Below are positions 12,911 through 26,226 of a stretch of DNA of 64,000 bases, piece by piece. The notes beneath the pieces were generated by a model. That model worked only from the letters and a program-made list of their open reading frames with translations. It made no database searches and had not been told where the DNA came from. Positions within the stretch are counted from its first letter, which is position 1; every line of letters begins with the position of its first letter. The translations under genes were made by a program, and so were the position numbers. This DNA is from Oxyruncus cristatus (taxonomy: Eukaryota; Chordata; Aves; Passeriformes; Cotingidae), in the NCBI GenBank assembly GCA_013399855.1, contig VXAY01005274.1, positions 2,191,725 through 2,255,724 of the forward strand. The letters are read 5' to 3'.

Positions 12911-13230
12911 AAACAAAGAATGGTTTAGGTTGGAAGGGACCATAAAGATCATCTAGTTCCAAACACCCTGCCGTGGGCAGGGACACCTTCCACTAGCCCA
13001 GGTTGCTCAAAGCCCTGTCCAACCTGGCCTTGAAAACTTCCAGAGATGGGGCAGCCACAGCTTCTCTGGGCAACCTGTCAGGGCCTCACCACCCTCATAG
13101 GGAAGATTTTTTCCTGATATCCAACCTAAACCTATTCTCTGTCAGTTTGAAGCCATTCCCCCTTGTCCTGTCACTACATGCTCTTGTAAAAAGTCCCTCT
13201 CCACCTTTTGTGTGGGTTCCCTTCAGGTAT
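12911..13230 (-). mobile_element. CR1 LINE fragment, 3' end, minus orientation (longer copy)
   Basis: About 320 bp. The + strand starts at a mutated terminus (AAACAAAGAATGGTTTAGGT) and includes ccctgccgtgggcagggaca and tgtcactacatgctcttgta, ending near cccttcaggt. The minus strand reads CR1 ORF2 C-terminal sequence, including SDRTRGNGFKLTENRFRLDI. The element is 5'-truncated and inactive. Confidence 0.96.
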
Positions 13231-16200
13231 CTCTCATCACCCTGAACATGCCGTTCCCATCCCAAAAGGAGACAAAGCAAACATGCTCAACCCACAAAAG
13301 GGCTGGTGGCAGCAGCTGACAGTCTGCTCTGTGCCTGACTGACACATCAGGTGAGCTCAGCACAGCACTGCCACTGCCACAAGACCACCCAGCAGCCACT
13401 CCTGGGAGATGCTGTGCCATCACCACCAGCAACAGAACCGGTGGGGTCTGTTCCCAGTGACTGCTCGGGACCACCAGCTGGAATAACGAGGATGATTTAG
13501 ATCGTCATCTGTCCCTCCCTGAGGAACAATACAGCCTTTCAGCAATAGCAGTTCTTTGAGAATTAATATCCTCAACATGGCACGGTGTCACAGTGTCGCA
13601 GGCCCCCTTCCCCCGCCCCGGCTGGTGGCCTTTGTCTGACATCACTGTTTGTTCCCCGCTCAGCAGTGGTCAATCAGCTCTAACAACAGTGGCCCTAATC
13701 AACACCTCCCAAGAGAATTCGGGGAGGACGTTCCCACCCACCGGTGCCTCTCTGCAAACTGCCCCTCATCATCCTCAGGGACTGGGAGTCATTGCAAAAT
13801 TCCAGTTCACGCTGGCTCGGAAAGCCTTTGAGAGACAAGTTTGTTATGGAGAATCCAGATCACATTTTTCCACCCTGAACACTATCTTGTTTGTGCCCTC
13901 TCCACCCTCCTGTCCCTTCCTCTCTCCCAGCCAAGCTGGCAGGAAACTCCATGGGGTTTTTTTTTTTCCCCCCAAGCAGATGTTTCTTCTGCTTTTGTTG
14001 CTACAAGATGCAGGTCAAGTCCTGGCAACGCACACAAATCCTGAGCTGCACACTTAATGACTAGCATCTGCATCCAAGATTAATCAAGGAGGTGGGAAAA
14101 GGCACATCCAGCAACAAAACACAAATCCCATTTTCTAATTATTTTGCACTAGCAGCAAAACATTTATTTCCCAGGATTTCCAAGAGGCGGAGGAGGTGCC
14201 TGGATTGGTCGGCACCTCCAGTCTACTGGGCTGAGAGGGGAATAGGGTTAACAGAATTTCTTGTTCCACGCCAAAGCACTACTTTCTGGAAGAGATCCAG
14301 AGAGAGATCCTTTGTCTTCAAGAACAAAAGGAATGGCTCCCTGTTTTCGGGGGAGCTCTGCACGCTGTGACACGACCTATGCTAGCAGCGTCACTACACA
14401 GTGATGTGACACTCCCCAGGCCCTCACCTACAGGTGATGGAGCTTCTGCCACTCCTTGCACCCCACCACTCCCCCCTGCGACCTTTTGTCATGGCTTGCT
14501 CTGGACCATGTGCCACACTCCCTTCCAGCTTGTCTTTTCCATCTCCAGCGCTCCCCCTGCACCTCTCCAGCCACCTCACTCCAGCACACTCCCTCGTCTT
14601 CTTCCAGCCCTATTGGCACCACCATTTTGATGATGTGCAGCTCAGAAGAGCTGCATCTCAGAGCAGTTGGAGAGGCAGCAATGTTCCTCCATGTAGTCCA
14701 CACTACTCGCAAGTCTAAGGCACCATGAGGGACTGGAGCCAGCCTGTCACATCCAGGCACTGCAGATTCCTGGTGTGACTCCCCAGCAATGACAACACCT
14801 CTGGGACAAAGCCTGCTCAGCTTTGTGTCACCACAGAGACACTGGGGATGGCACTCAAACCCACCCAGTCCTCCCCTGCCCACCACGTGCCCTGCATCTG
14901 GAGACCCATGCATAGAGCTGAGGATCCTTTGGGCTTTCCACTCACCTCTTGCCATTTCTTCCCCACCCCATGCTCCCAGGAAGCCCCTGAGATCAATCTC
15001 GTGCCATTTGGGGGGGATGAGACTCATAAAAGCTGCCTCTCACAAACAGAAGGAGAAAGCATCTGAGAGAGCTTGCAGCCAGCCAGCTCCCAGGGGTGAT
15101 CCATTCCCCAAGGCAACATCTGGAGCCTTACCAGCAGCTGGCCTGCTCCCTCCTGATGGCCTCAGGAGGTCTGGAAGTATTTAACAGCAAAAACTCAGGT
15201 CTTGTGTACCCTACCCTTTTTTTCCTTAAAGTCTCTGTGGACAACAGGCAATTTAGAACGAGGATATTTGAGGAAACGAGTCTAGAGGAACTGCTGACTG
15301 TTGCTAACTCTCCACTTCACTTTTATTTTTCCTAAGTTCTATTTTACAGTCATGTCTGTTGTTTTCCTCATGGAGGATAAATGATCTGTTGACATCCTCA
15401 AGGCAGAGAAAGTTCCCAGTGGGCAGCTCTTCCTGGGAGACTGCAACAAAACCAACCTGACGTGGCATATTTAATATTTGTAAAGCTGAAAAAACGAAGT
15501 GTGAAGAAAAAAGGAACAGTAATTTTGAGGCTTCATAACAAAGCAAACAGTAAGCAGAAGTTACCCGACAAGTCACCTTTAGGCTACAGCCATCCATTTT
15601 TAATGACAAGGCTCAAATAAATTTTTTATCACTGTCGTCTTAGTGTAACCATCACTACAAAGCCTCCTGGAAATAAGAGGTGAGGGGGAGTAGGAGGAGA
15701 TCCCAGTTGCCCAAGGTAATGCATCTCCCATGCAGGCTGCTACTGTGAGGTGCCCTTGCTGGGTGTGACTTCCAGCCCTTCCTCAAACACCTGGGGTGCC
15801 TGCAGAACTCCCAAATTCACAGGGCTGGTTTGTAATGGGACAGGCACCCATCCCAGCTCCCGCTAATCACACAGGACTAGCATTACTTCCCTGCCCCTGT
15901 CCCCTGTGGGACAGCTCCATCCGTGAACGTCTGCTGAGAGTCAAGCATGGAAAGGCCATTATACCTGCACTGAGCAGGGAGGAGAGACCCCTGCCAAAAA
16001 AGATTGCCCATCTGGCCTGTCTTCCTTCCTGCCACAGCGGTCCAGGGCCAGTTCACATGTTTCCCAGGACGGAGACTCCCACAGGGACACGTTCCTGCCT
16101 CACAGCCGCACCAGGGACCCCAAAATCCCCTGCCACTCTGCTTTCTTCTGCCTGAGCTACACACAACGGCCCGGGTGGGTGTCCCCAAAGCCACACACAG

Positions 16201-17413
16201 GGCTGTCAGCTCTGATGCCTGTTAAAGGAGATGTCCACTTCCTGCCTCCCGATTTTCATTATTTACAGGCACTAACAAATTCGCTTCTTCATGGAGCTGG
16301 GCCAAAACCAGCAAAAGACTGCTCCTTCCCCCTCCTGAGGGCCCAAAGCTCAGCACACAGAGAAGGCATTACAACTATGTAACCTGGGGTCACATTTCAC
16401 CCTGGAACTCAATTACCAAGGGTTAAAAATGGAACAAGTCTTTACTTTCCCATAGGAAAGTTGCTCTCCGTTGCCCACTGCCTCCAGTGGCCTTCTGACA
16501 CTTCTACAGAAAACAGCATCCTCCTCAGTTCTGGTTCATAGGGAATTTCTCCAGAATGCCTTCCGTGCTGGCAGCTCCCCAGTAGACAGATCCTCTCCAA
16601 GCCACCACATCCTGCTCACACGGAGCATCCCTGGGCGGCTGGTCCTGCTGCGGGGGGAAGCTCCCGTCAGCCTTCACACAACAGCAGCAAAACCAGGATA
16701 ATCATCACAGTCCTCCTGTAAAAACCTCTCGTACAAAACCCCCCTCCCGCACAAACGGCGTCATAAGGAAGATGGAGATGATTTCTGCTGGGAAAGGGGA
16801 TCCAGGAAAAATGCCTACAGGAGGGCGTGACTGAGGTCAGCAGTTTGGGCCCTGCAGCCGCATCAAAAACCCTCAGGGAGAGGCTCTGCTCTCTTCAGAA
16901 ACCCTCAGGGAGAGGCTCTGCTCTCTTGCAGCTCAATTTACTCTTTCCTGTCCCACCAAGATGCATCCACCTGAGGACAGGACAACCAAAACCACCTGAA
17001 ACCATAACAGATCTACTGACAGGGAGGTCCTTGCCCCAGCACAGCTTGTGGGATCAGGGGACCTGTAACTCTGCAAGGTCACATCAGGAAATGCACAGGG
17101 AAGCCCCGACCATCCATGTACCACAGCAGCTCCAGCCTGTTTCTTCTCCCTTTTACATCCTTGTTCTGGGACAGAGTTTTGTGCACCACGACCATGGTTT
17201 GTGCTTCTCACAATTATCCTCTCGTCACTTGGCTGATTTCATTACTTGTCCTCTGTCCCCTGTTGGCCTGGGGCAAACCATCGGCTGAGAAAACACTGTC
17301 CAAAGTGCTCTCCCTTTAACAAAGCCTGCCAGGCAATCAGGAGTGGGAGAAAGTCTTACTTTTCCCAAATCTCAACCCCAGAGACCCTAGAGTGCAAGAG
17401 TTGCTGTGGGAGG
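13231..17413. other. Non-coding unique sequence, no CR1
   Basis: Pyrimidine-rich stretches occur on the + strand near 13,890-13,970 and 14,430-14,620, and purine bias appears elsewhere. A 32-bp tandem duplication lies at 16,867-16,930. Opposite-strand frames of up to 199 codons at 14,428-15,027 mirror each other and reflect strand skew rather than a gene. No splice-bounded conserved coding block is recognised. Confidence 0.5.
16867..16930. repeat. 32-bp tandem duplication (2 copies)
   Basis: The block AAACCCTCAGGGAGAGGCTC plus the following bases is repeated with a 32-bp period (starts 16,867 and 16,899). The repeated block is essentially identical over about 29 bases, which indicates a recent or conserved local duplication. 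Confidence 0.93.
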
Positions 17414-17479
17414 AAAAATATTATATATATTATGTATATGTATTTTTATATATATTTATATTTTTATATATATATAAAT
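17414..17479. repeat. (TA)n-rich microsatellite
   Basis: A 66-bp run made of TATATA blocks broken by TATTTT, TATG and TTTA. It is likely polymorphic in length. Confidence 0.95.
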
Positions 17480-19999
17480 CCGGGCAGCCAACACAGAGTG
17501 ACCGAAACACCCTTCAGCCCCTGTTTCTGCCCAGCACAGGAGGCACCAGAAGGTGTAGCCAGTGAAGCCACAGCCAATTCCAGGCCCTGCAAGAGCAGCA
17601 CAGGGAGGAATTTTAAAACCCACGACTTGAATATAAGCAGAGGAAGCCCAGAGCGTGCCCAGGGACAGCGTGTAGAAAAGGTGAGGCAAGACCACATCTG
17701 TAAGTACAGCTGCCTCATTGTCTCCTACAGGAACAGAGGGCTCTGTTGAGCAACGATTGAGCAGCTGCCGACCTCCTCTCTGCTTTCCCAAACACCCAGC
17801 AGGCCCTCAACCCCAGAAACACCGGGATCACAGGCAGCAGCAGCACATCCAGCTCATGTTTAAAGCCCACCCAACCCACACCAAGCAGGTCCCAGAGGGA
17901 GCATGGGCTGGTAATCCAGAGACTTAGAAATAGCTGCCACCTTGCACCTATTCATGGCTGGGCTCAGGGAGGCCGCTCAGTCCCTCAGCTCAGCTCCAAG
18001 AGGAGCCAGATTGGTGCAAGGGCTGGAGGCAGAGCTCCGCCCTGACTGCAAACTGCTGCTGGCATCCTAACAGTGGGGACGTGAGAATCACCCGCCTTGG
18101 AGCACAGACAGCATCACCACCAAGCCCTTCACAGCTGCCTTCAACCCTGGGGCAGACGTGGCTCATCCAAAGGGTCCTTCCCAGAACACACACCCACACC
18201 AGCACAGCGAGGCACAAGGGCAGTGGGTTTCCTGTCCATGGCACCGCTCGTTTACCCCCCACTGCTGCTCCTTCTGCATCAGCCAGGTCTCCCCTAACAG
18301 CTTCAAACAGCCTGACGTGCATCACAAGAAAAATGAGAGAGATGTTTTACTAGCACAGCCTTTGGAAGCAGAGTGAAAAAACGCAGCAGCCCTCGGACTG
18401 GAAGGGCTGCGCCACAGTTTGGGAGGTTTCCCAGCTGGGCTGGGGGGCTCTGGAACCACTCATGCACGATGCCTGGGCAGAAGAGATTATCTGGTGGGAA
18501 GAGGAAGAGCTCAACCCACAGATACACGTAGCTGAACCTTGTTCAGAGACCCTGCTGCTGTCTTTGTCAGTCCTGTTCAGCTCATGCAGCCACATTGCTG
18601 TGTGGAGCTGAGGGAGCCCCCTTTGTGCCCACCCAAGACAGCAAAGCCAGACACTTAAGGAGTTGGATACTGTCCTGCTGGTCAGGGCTGGGACAGTCTG
18701 TCCCTGCAGAGGTGCTCAGACACCATGGCTGTCACCGAAACACACTTGGGCAGTGCAGAGAAAAGAAGAGGCAGCACAGGGCTCTCCTGGAGTGGGGGTT
18801 TGGGTCTCCCCTTGCTGACATGGGCAGGATGGGGGCCAGGGCTGCAGATGGTTGACGCTCACTGCAGGGGTCAGGTTTCTGAGAGCTCTCGCTGGGACAC
18901 ACCTCCAAAGAGCTCAGCACCCAGCACAGGAGGGGTGCCAGGAAACGTGGCCCCGGGATCCAGAATGCTTCATAAAAATACACACAGCAATGTCTATTCT
19001 CTCTCCCACACACACTGCAGCATATATAATTTCCACCACAGCAAGGGGAGAGATATACATCAATGATCCTCTTTCATTTCTCTTGCTGAAAGCTGCTGGC
19101 TACAGATTTTGGCAGCCGGGGAGCTGATGGTACAGCTCACACAGCCACTCCGAAGGGGAGTCCCATCCCTGGCCTCTGCCCCGTAGCAGGCTAGGCTCAT
19201 TTCTATAGCTCATTAAAGAGGGATAAAAGTAACCTTTAAAGGTTGCTTTCATGTGAAAGAAGTCTAAAACCAAACAATGACTTGGCAAAGGGTGAATTGG
19301 ATTTTTAAAAGCAATGCATTTTCCTGGAAATCTTATTTCTTTCTTCTTATTCCCCCCCCCCTTTTTCTTCCTTTGAGCCTGATGGTGGATTATTTTTCCT
19401 TGACACAATCCCGCCTCCGCTGTGATAGATGACGGCACATTTAGCAGTGTTCAGCCAAAACTTTTTATCTCCATATGGAAGATGGATGGATGAGGACTCT
19501 GAAGCCCGCATCAGTTCCTTCAAGAACAAACAAGGATCCAGCCCAAACCCCCTCCCAGGTTTGTTTAAAATACACGGAGCATAGGGCAGATGATGTGAAC
19601 CTATAAAGCTCCATCTGGCACCATTTTCAGTGTTTATGAAGCAAAATGGAACGTGGACTGCCCGAGACACCCGGCCATCTCCCTGGAAAGCACGAGGGAC
19701 AGCTGCAGCTTGGAGGGGCTTTGTGCTGGGGACCAGGACTGCCTGCACCACCTGTGTCAGATGTATAACGTGTCAAGCACTGCTCTGTGGGGCAGGGTGA
19801 GAGGCTGAGGAGATGTCCCCAGCCATGTGAGCAGGGATCACACACCGCTCCATGAGGGCAGAGGCTGGAAGAGACAGAGAAGAAGCCAAGTGGCTCTTGT
19901 ATAAAAAAATAACAGGCACTGCATCACTGCAGCAGCCCTTCCTAGGAGCAGACAATGCAGGAGAGTCATCCTGGATAAGCAAAGCAGAGCAGGAGATCC
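17480..19999. other. Non-coding unique sequence
   Basis: GC-moderate unique sequence with no recognisable exon or repeat family. A C10 run lies at 19,352-19,361. Many overlapping frames on both strands (60-134 codons) carry no recognisable motif. Confidence 0.5.
19352..19361. repeat. Poly-C run (10)
   Basis: Ten C are followed by T5. This is a simple homopolymer pair. Confidence 0.93.
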
Positions 20000-20092
20000 T
20001 AGAATCACAGAACGGTTTGGGTTGGACGGGACCTTAAAGATTATCTTGTTCCAACACCCTGCCATGGGCAGGGACACCTTGCCCTAGACCAA
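20000..20092 (-). mobile_element. CR1 LINE fragment, very short, minus orientation
   Basis: About 90 bp covering only the terminus: AGAATCACAGAACGGTTTGG, then ccctgccatgggcagggaca and gccctagaccaag. It is the shortest minus-strand copy with a clear terminus. The sequence to its right is unrelated to CR1. Confidence 0.93.
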
Positions 20093-21065
20093 GATGAGGA
20101 GGCCCTGGAGCAGCTCTGGACTTTGAAGGTTGCTCACCAGCATGGGTGACTTTCTTGCATCATCCCAGGCCAGACCCCATTTGCTGAGGTGAGGGAACAA
20201 GCAGGTGACATTCAGGATTTCAATGAATCAAGGAAAAGAGGAAATTCATCAGCATCACAGCTCGTTCTTTCTTATCTTTGCTTTTCATAAGAGCTGGGCC
20301 ACAAGCCTTCAAAAAGCTCCTCTGAATGCAGCTCAGTTCCAAATCCAGGAGTGCCACATCCCACAGGACCACCTCCCAACCCCCTGACCACTCTCTTAGT
20401 TTCCCTTCCCACCTGAACTGAGAACCACAAAGAGCAGAGGTTATGGGTAGATTTCTTCCCTACAAGATGTTAGCAAAACTCCAGGGGAAACTTGCTGGGG
20501 GAGCACTAATCCTGGAGCAGGTTGGGTAGGAAGGACATGAGAGGTGAAGGGGGCTGAGAGTTGTACACCTGTAGGAAAACACTATGGACACATCCTGGCA
20601 CGGGGCTCAGCAGCAACAGCCATTACACAAAACAACACATGCACCATAGCACTCACACACCTCATTAATAATGTCTAGAACTCCCAATGCAACATGCCAG
20701 AGAAGTTACCTAACCAGCAATAAAAACTCCTTTGGCCCCGTCTCTGGTACAAAAGCCAACACTCTTCATCTCGTAAAATGCAAAAAGCCCCCAGATGTTT
20801 CTAAAACTCCATTGGGCAGCTCAGTGCAAATGTTATTTAGCATCGAAGCACTAGGGATCAAAACTGACCATCCAGCCGACAGCAGCTTTGTAGATGCTGT
20901 CACGTAGCAGCAGGATGATCCCTTCCAGCTTCCCTCAGCATCAGAGCGGTGCCCTCCAGCCCCACCACCTCCTGTCACTCCAACCCACGAACACATCCTT
21001 CAGAGCAATTCCAACACCTACTGCCCAGCAAGAGCAACGGGCAGGAACTAGTTTAGAACATGGAA
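20093..21065. other. Non-coding unique sequence between two CR1 copies
   Basis: Nothing recognisable beyond unique sequence. The flanking CR1 copies point in opposite directions. Confidence 0.5.
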
Positions 21066-21268
21066 TGAATTCCTCCCTGGGAGGGTGGTGAGCCCCCTGG
21101 CACAGGTTGCCCGGAGAAGCTGTGGCTGCCCCATCCCTGGAAGCTTCCAAGGCCAGGTTGGACGGGGCTCTGAGCAACCTGGCCCAGTGGAAGGTGTCCC
21201 TGCCCGCAGTAGGGGGTTAGAAATAGATGGTCTTCCAGGTACCTTCCAACCCAAACCAACCATTCCAC
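21066..21268 (+). mobile_element. CR1 LINE fragment, 3' end, plus orientation
   Basis: It contains gagggtggtgagccccctgg, tgccccatccctggaagctt and ctgagcaacctggcccagtg, ending with accttccaacccaaaccaac. The terminal ATTCTATG octamers are lost. A run of open frame on both strands through it is CR1-derived and not a gene. Confidence 0.95.
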
Positions 21269-23413
21269 TCACCCTATTTACACATGTACATACAGGCACA
21301 TATGCACGGATGCATACACAAGTCAGTGGAAGATGCTGCTCACACGTGGACCCCACATCGTGGGAAGGCTTCCTGCATCCACGTGGCTCCTGCTGTTTCC
21401 TGGGGACTCTTTTGAAGGATGGAGTGCATGTGGGTGCCCTGCAGCCCACACCTGCAGGACTGAGCACAAAGGCACCTGGCACCACCCTGTGCCACAGTCG
21501 GCAGCACATTGTGAGGCTTTAGACAGAGGAGCTCCCCAGGGATCTCCCAGTGACAAACACCATCCCAGCTCCACGGCTAAGACCAGGCCAAGTAAACACA
21601 GAGTGTATTTATTGCTCCTAGGAAACACTTTCATTTTTCCCCCCTCCTCCTCCTCCATGTTCAATTCAAGACAGCAGCAGCGAGCTACGAAACACTCCCT
21701 CCATGTGGTGCTGTTAACCATGGGAAGTGAATGCATGCTAGCTTGGACAGATCATTATCCCTTCATGCACAGGGCTGAGGAAGGGGGTGGCAGTCTATAA
21801 TGACGCTAATTAAGTCCTTAAGTGCCTTGGTAAAAAGCAGGTAAGACTTCAGCAAAGGCAGAATATTCCATTAGGGCAGGCTTCACCGTAGACACAATGC
21901 TGCATAATGGGATCCTGTAATTATGCCTGCACTGCAGAGACTTTTAAAAAAAGGAACCCTGTTTTACATTCTCTAATGCAAACAGCATGAAATGATGTTG
22001 CTTAGAAACCTTTACACTCCTACAGTGTGTGCAAAAAAGTTATTCCAGACATCTGTATTTAAAATAAAATTTAAAAACAATCCTACCGCACACACTCACA
22101 TGGATCTTGGCTTCACGTTGAGTGATGAAGCCTATGAAATGTCAGAGGAAATTTAAATTAAAAAAAAAAAATGACACATGCATTTAAAAACTTGAACAGC
22201 TTGTTAAGTCATTTCAGGTTATGTCTGGTACTGTTCCACCTCACCCCTTCACACAGAGCTCCATCTCTGTGGATTGATGGTACCATTTGTACCAATCCAG
22301 ACTGAGAGGCTCATAATTGTTTCCCCTGTCATGCTGACCTCAAATACCTGGAAAAGATTTTGTTTTTCTAGTGAAGCCACGCTGGGTTTCACTCCAGAAT
22401 TGGCACACACAGAGCAGAGCACTGTCCAGGTGCCGGAGCCACAGGAAAGCCCCTTTGGTAAAGACAATGGGACAATTTTATGCACGAGTCACAAGGCAGG
22501 GCACAAGACCCAGACCCCCACTGCCACTGGTCGCTGCTTGGTGCCTCACCTGAGGCTGAGCAGGGTGGAGGGACACGGCGGTGCCCTGAAACCTCCTGCA
22601 CCGAGGGCAATGCAGTCAGATCTGCAGCAGCCCATCAACAGCATTTTACCAAGCAGCATCCTGGTACTTCCTCCCGTAATTCGGGCATCGCATCCCACAG
22701 GGATGGCAGGGCCCGCCGGGGAAAGCTTCCTCTCAATCCAAGTAGGCAGGTGGGGATGGGGCTTTCTGCACCCACGACACCACACGGAGTGGGAGGGACT
22801 GTCGGCTTCACTCCGTGTATCCAAACCGAGCCCTGACCTGAGCCCTTGGCACGGCACAGCCCTGGGAGCTCCATCCAAGGCTGCCACTGCCTCCCACCCA
22901 CCCATTGCTCTCGCCACCATCTCCTCCTCCTCTCAGAAAAGGTCACCCCTCTTTGCCTGGCAACAGGAAGGAATGCTCGGCAGCAGGCACGGCTGATGGA
23001 TGCGTCACAGCTGCCACCACGCTGTCACACGCCACGCAAAGGCCAACAGTTACTACGAGAGGAGTGCTGGGGATGTGACAGACCTGAGACAGGGGGATGT
23101 GTCCCAGCCGGCTGCTCTTGGCACGATGCGGAAAACTGAGCTGATGCCTTGTCTCCTTTCCCATGCCCAAACCCCACTGCTTGCAGGCTTCTAGTGGTTT
23201 TTTTTGCTATTCCCTGCTGGCAGAGGGGGATGGAAACAGGAGATTGAGCCTGAGCGCCGTCATCAAACAGAGAAATGTAAATATCCTGAGGGATGGGCAA
23301 AAGTGGAAATTCCTGTCCTATAGGGAAAGCCTTCACTGATGGGAGACTGAGGTGCTGCTGTGCCTGTGATGCAAAAGCCAGACTCAGCAAGAACATCTGA
23401 ACCGTGCTAACAA
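21269..23413. other. Non-coding unique sequence; AT-rich regulatory-like block at 21,790-22,200
   Basis: The left and right parts are GC-moderate. The centre (21,790-22,200) is AT-rich and dense in TAATTAAG, TTAAGTGC, TAATTATGC and ATGCAAAC motifs. The plus-strand frame 22,274-22,996 (240 codons) is the longest outside the CpG island. It has no recognisable domain, is overlapped by antisense frames, and is not called. Confidence 0.5.
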
Positions 23414-23664
23414 GTCGAAGCTGTGTCAGGCGAGGTTTAGGTTGGATATTAGGAAAAGGTTCTTCCCCCCAGAGGGTGGTTGGACACTGAACAGGCTCCC
23501 CAGGGCAGCGGGCACGGCCCCAAGGCTGCCAGAGCTCAAGGAGTGTTTGGACAACGCTCTGAGGGACAGGGTGGGATTGTTGGGGTGTCCTTTGCAGGGC
23601 CAGGAGTTGGACTGGATGATCCCTGTGCGTCCCTTCCAACTCAGGATATTCTATAAGTCTGTGA
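23414..23664 (+). mobile_element. CR1 LINE fragment of a second subfamily type, plus orientation
   Basis: Its 3' end differs from the GGTTTGGGTTGG type: gagggtggttggacactgaa, gctgccagagctcaaggagt and cccttccaactcaggatatt, ending TCTATAAGTCTGTGAA. The frame reads LDIRKRFFPPEGGW then RLPELKECLDNALR, the CR1 ORF2 C-terminus. The same type recurs at 44.0 and 58.6 kb. Confidence 0.94.
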
Positions 23665-26202
23665 ACAAGACCCCAGCATAAAGCAACTTTTTTCAGCTCT
23701 GCTGGTACCCAGCCTCTCAGTTCTCTCCCAAGATTGCCTTGATCCTCAAGACTATAATGGCCAGAAGACATTTGTCTTAAAAATCACCCTTCAGAACTGC
23801 CACTTTTTCCTCTATCCACTGCAAAGAACATCCTCATAAGAGCATGTTAACTGTTACAACATTTTAAAAATGGCAGAGAAAACGCTTTCTCTGCTCGTGC
23901 TTTTCTGCTGATACCTGGGAAGATCCTTAGGCAGCATCATGGGTGAACTCCAGCTCCTGCAGGTGTTTCAGCCTCCTGCCATGGAGCTCTTACTGGTGGT
24001 ACAGGTATCTACAAGCTCAACTCTCGTTCTCTACAAGCTGTTTCACCCACAGATGCCAAGGATCCCAATCTGGAGCCTCATTCTCCCTATCCCCAGGCTT
24101 TGCAAATTCCTTTGCATCGCTCTGGGGCAGGAAGCAATGCCCTTTTGATCCACCCCACATGGGTTACCTTTACTGGTTGTTGCAAGCAGTGAAGAGCTAG
24201 AGCCAGACCACAGGCAATGGAACCAAACAGAAGGGTTTACACCTTTTTGGTCTCCTGCTGCTGCTACAAGCCCTGCTGCAATCACAGGGAATGGATGTGT
24301 ATTGAGGCCAGAAGTGCATAAAAGCACTAAATCATGAGTTTTCAGCTCCCCGGTTTGTCCCCAAGAAGCAGCTTTGCCTTTATCATCCCTGGCTGTCACA
24401 GAATTGCCATCACCAGTAAGGCTGAAGGATCAGCACCTGCACTGAGCAATCAGCTCCCTGCAAGGCACCCCAAGGTTGGTCAGAGAATAGAGAAGGTGAC
24501 AGGAGGAAAAGCCCTACAGTGAAGTGCACAGACCACTTGTGACCCCAGGAAAAGGGCTGTGTCCTGGACAGGTGAGAGCTCTCAGCTCTGAGACAGTGCC
24601 AGGAGCATCAGGAGCTTATGGAGGGATCAGAAAGGAGCTCACAGAAGAGGCACAGGGACAACCCCCTGCATGGACCCTTGGGGTTGTCCACATCTGCCCT
24701 CTGTGCCTCTCATCCCCCACCACTGGCAATGGAGTGCAACAAAACTGCTCGCACCTGGATGCAACAAACTGGAATCGAGCACTGAGATGCTTTAAAGCCT
24801 TCTAGGAAAACAGGCATGAAAATTATTATCAAGTTTTGAGAATCTGAATGTCATCCAGAAGGCAGATGTTCGGCAGCTGCTGAAGGCAGAGGGTTGGCAA
24901 ATTCCCCGCTGCACACCGCTCTTGTCCAACTGGAGCAAACTGCAGAAACACGTCCTTCCTGGGGGAATGAGCACGGAGCGTGGCCTGGGCAGCTCTCCTC
25001 TGCCGGCTGCTCTCCTCCCACTGCAGGAGACAACCGACCTACAGGCACATTCTTCTTCCATCTTTGATTGTTGCTAAAAATAATCGATACAAACTACGTG
25101 GCTCAGCCTGTTCTCACCATTGTTCGTTGTGGGGTGAAGTCCAGATCAGATCGAACGTAATTCCATGTGCGGAGTGCTGCTGGTCTCCCAGGGCTTGTGT
25201 GGGAGCACAGTCAGTGTCTGTCTGTCCACCAGAGACACACAGGGCACGAGTGTGCAGACAGATATAATGCACTGACTGGGCCGCCAGCAACTGGGAGACG
25301 AGAAAACATGCACAGAAATGGAAAATTAAGATAAGGAGCTCGGCCTCCCCATGTACATGTGAGTAAGAAGTTGGAAATCCTGTGATCTTCAAAATAATGA
25401 GAGAACGTTCAGCCCATTAATCCGTACAACAACAGCCATCTCCACTCTGGTATCTGCACAGCCACCTGAAAACTCAGTGCGCGCTCCCCAAATCTTCTGC
25501 TCGTTATCGAAGTTCAGGTGTAAACCACAGCAGTTACACAGTTAATTTTCCTAATCCCAGTATGGTGAGACCAAACAGTTAAAGGACAAGTCCCAAATCT
25601 GAGAGAAAACACTGCAAAATGCAACATACTGGCAACTTCTGCCCATGCTCCAGAACAAACCTCACAACCGCAAGGTCTCATTCCTGCTTGCACTTTGAGG
25701 GGCCCGGAGCACATCTGACTTCTTAGGAATAACTAAGTGAAGTACAGATTTCATCTGGCTGCCCTCTGCATGGATAATGGATGTTTTACAAGGGGAGGTG
25801 AACTGCCAAGAGAAACAAAGTGAAAGTCTAAAACTGCTATTAGGGATGGGAAGTCAGATGAGCAGCACCTGCAGAGCCCACGGGATCTCTTTACCTTCTA
25901 CCCCAAGAAACCACTAATACCACTTGGAGTTATTTCTCCTGTGTGGTATTTAAAAGCCAGTTCTAAAGACTTGATGCAATGCCCACAGCAACGCAGAATG
26001 TTCCCAACCAGCTCCAGCAAAGAGTTAAACACAGGAAACCTGTTGATTAATTTGCAGGCAACAAGCTGCACTAATAAAGCCCTGGGGACCTTAATCAAGC
26101 TGTTTGCTGGTTGCCAGACCAAAGCAGGAAGATGGGCAGAGCTGTCAGGATGGATTAGTGTTTGCCCACTGGCAACGTTGCTCCTGAATGAAAGAAAGCA
26201 GT
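23665..26202. other. Non-coding unique sequence
   Basis: Unique sequence without a recognised exon. The part 25,900-26,110 is AT-richer, with GTTGATTAATTTGC and ACCTTAATCAAGC motifs, and could be a conserved non-coding block. A minus-strand frame at 25,898-26,422 (174 codons) has no domain content. Confidence 0.45.
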
Positions 26203-26212
26203 GGGGGGGGGG
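26203..26212. repeat. Poly-G run (10)
   Basis: Ten G preceded by AAAGCAGT and followed by AGAAACACACACA. Confidence 0.93.
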
Positions 26213-26226
26213 AGAAACACACACAT

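Noticed and set aside
22274..22996. Plus-strand open frame of 240 codons
   Set aside because: No recognisable domain, no splice or promoter context, and substantial antisense open frames over the same bases. Consistent with chance.
23442..23681. Plus-strand frame with protein-like content (LDIRKRFFPPEGGW)
   Set aside because: This is the decayed C-terminus of CR1 ORF2, annotated as a mobile element fragment and not a gene.
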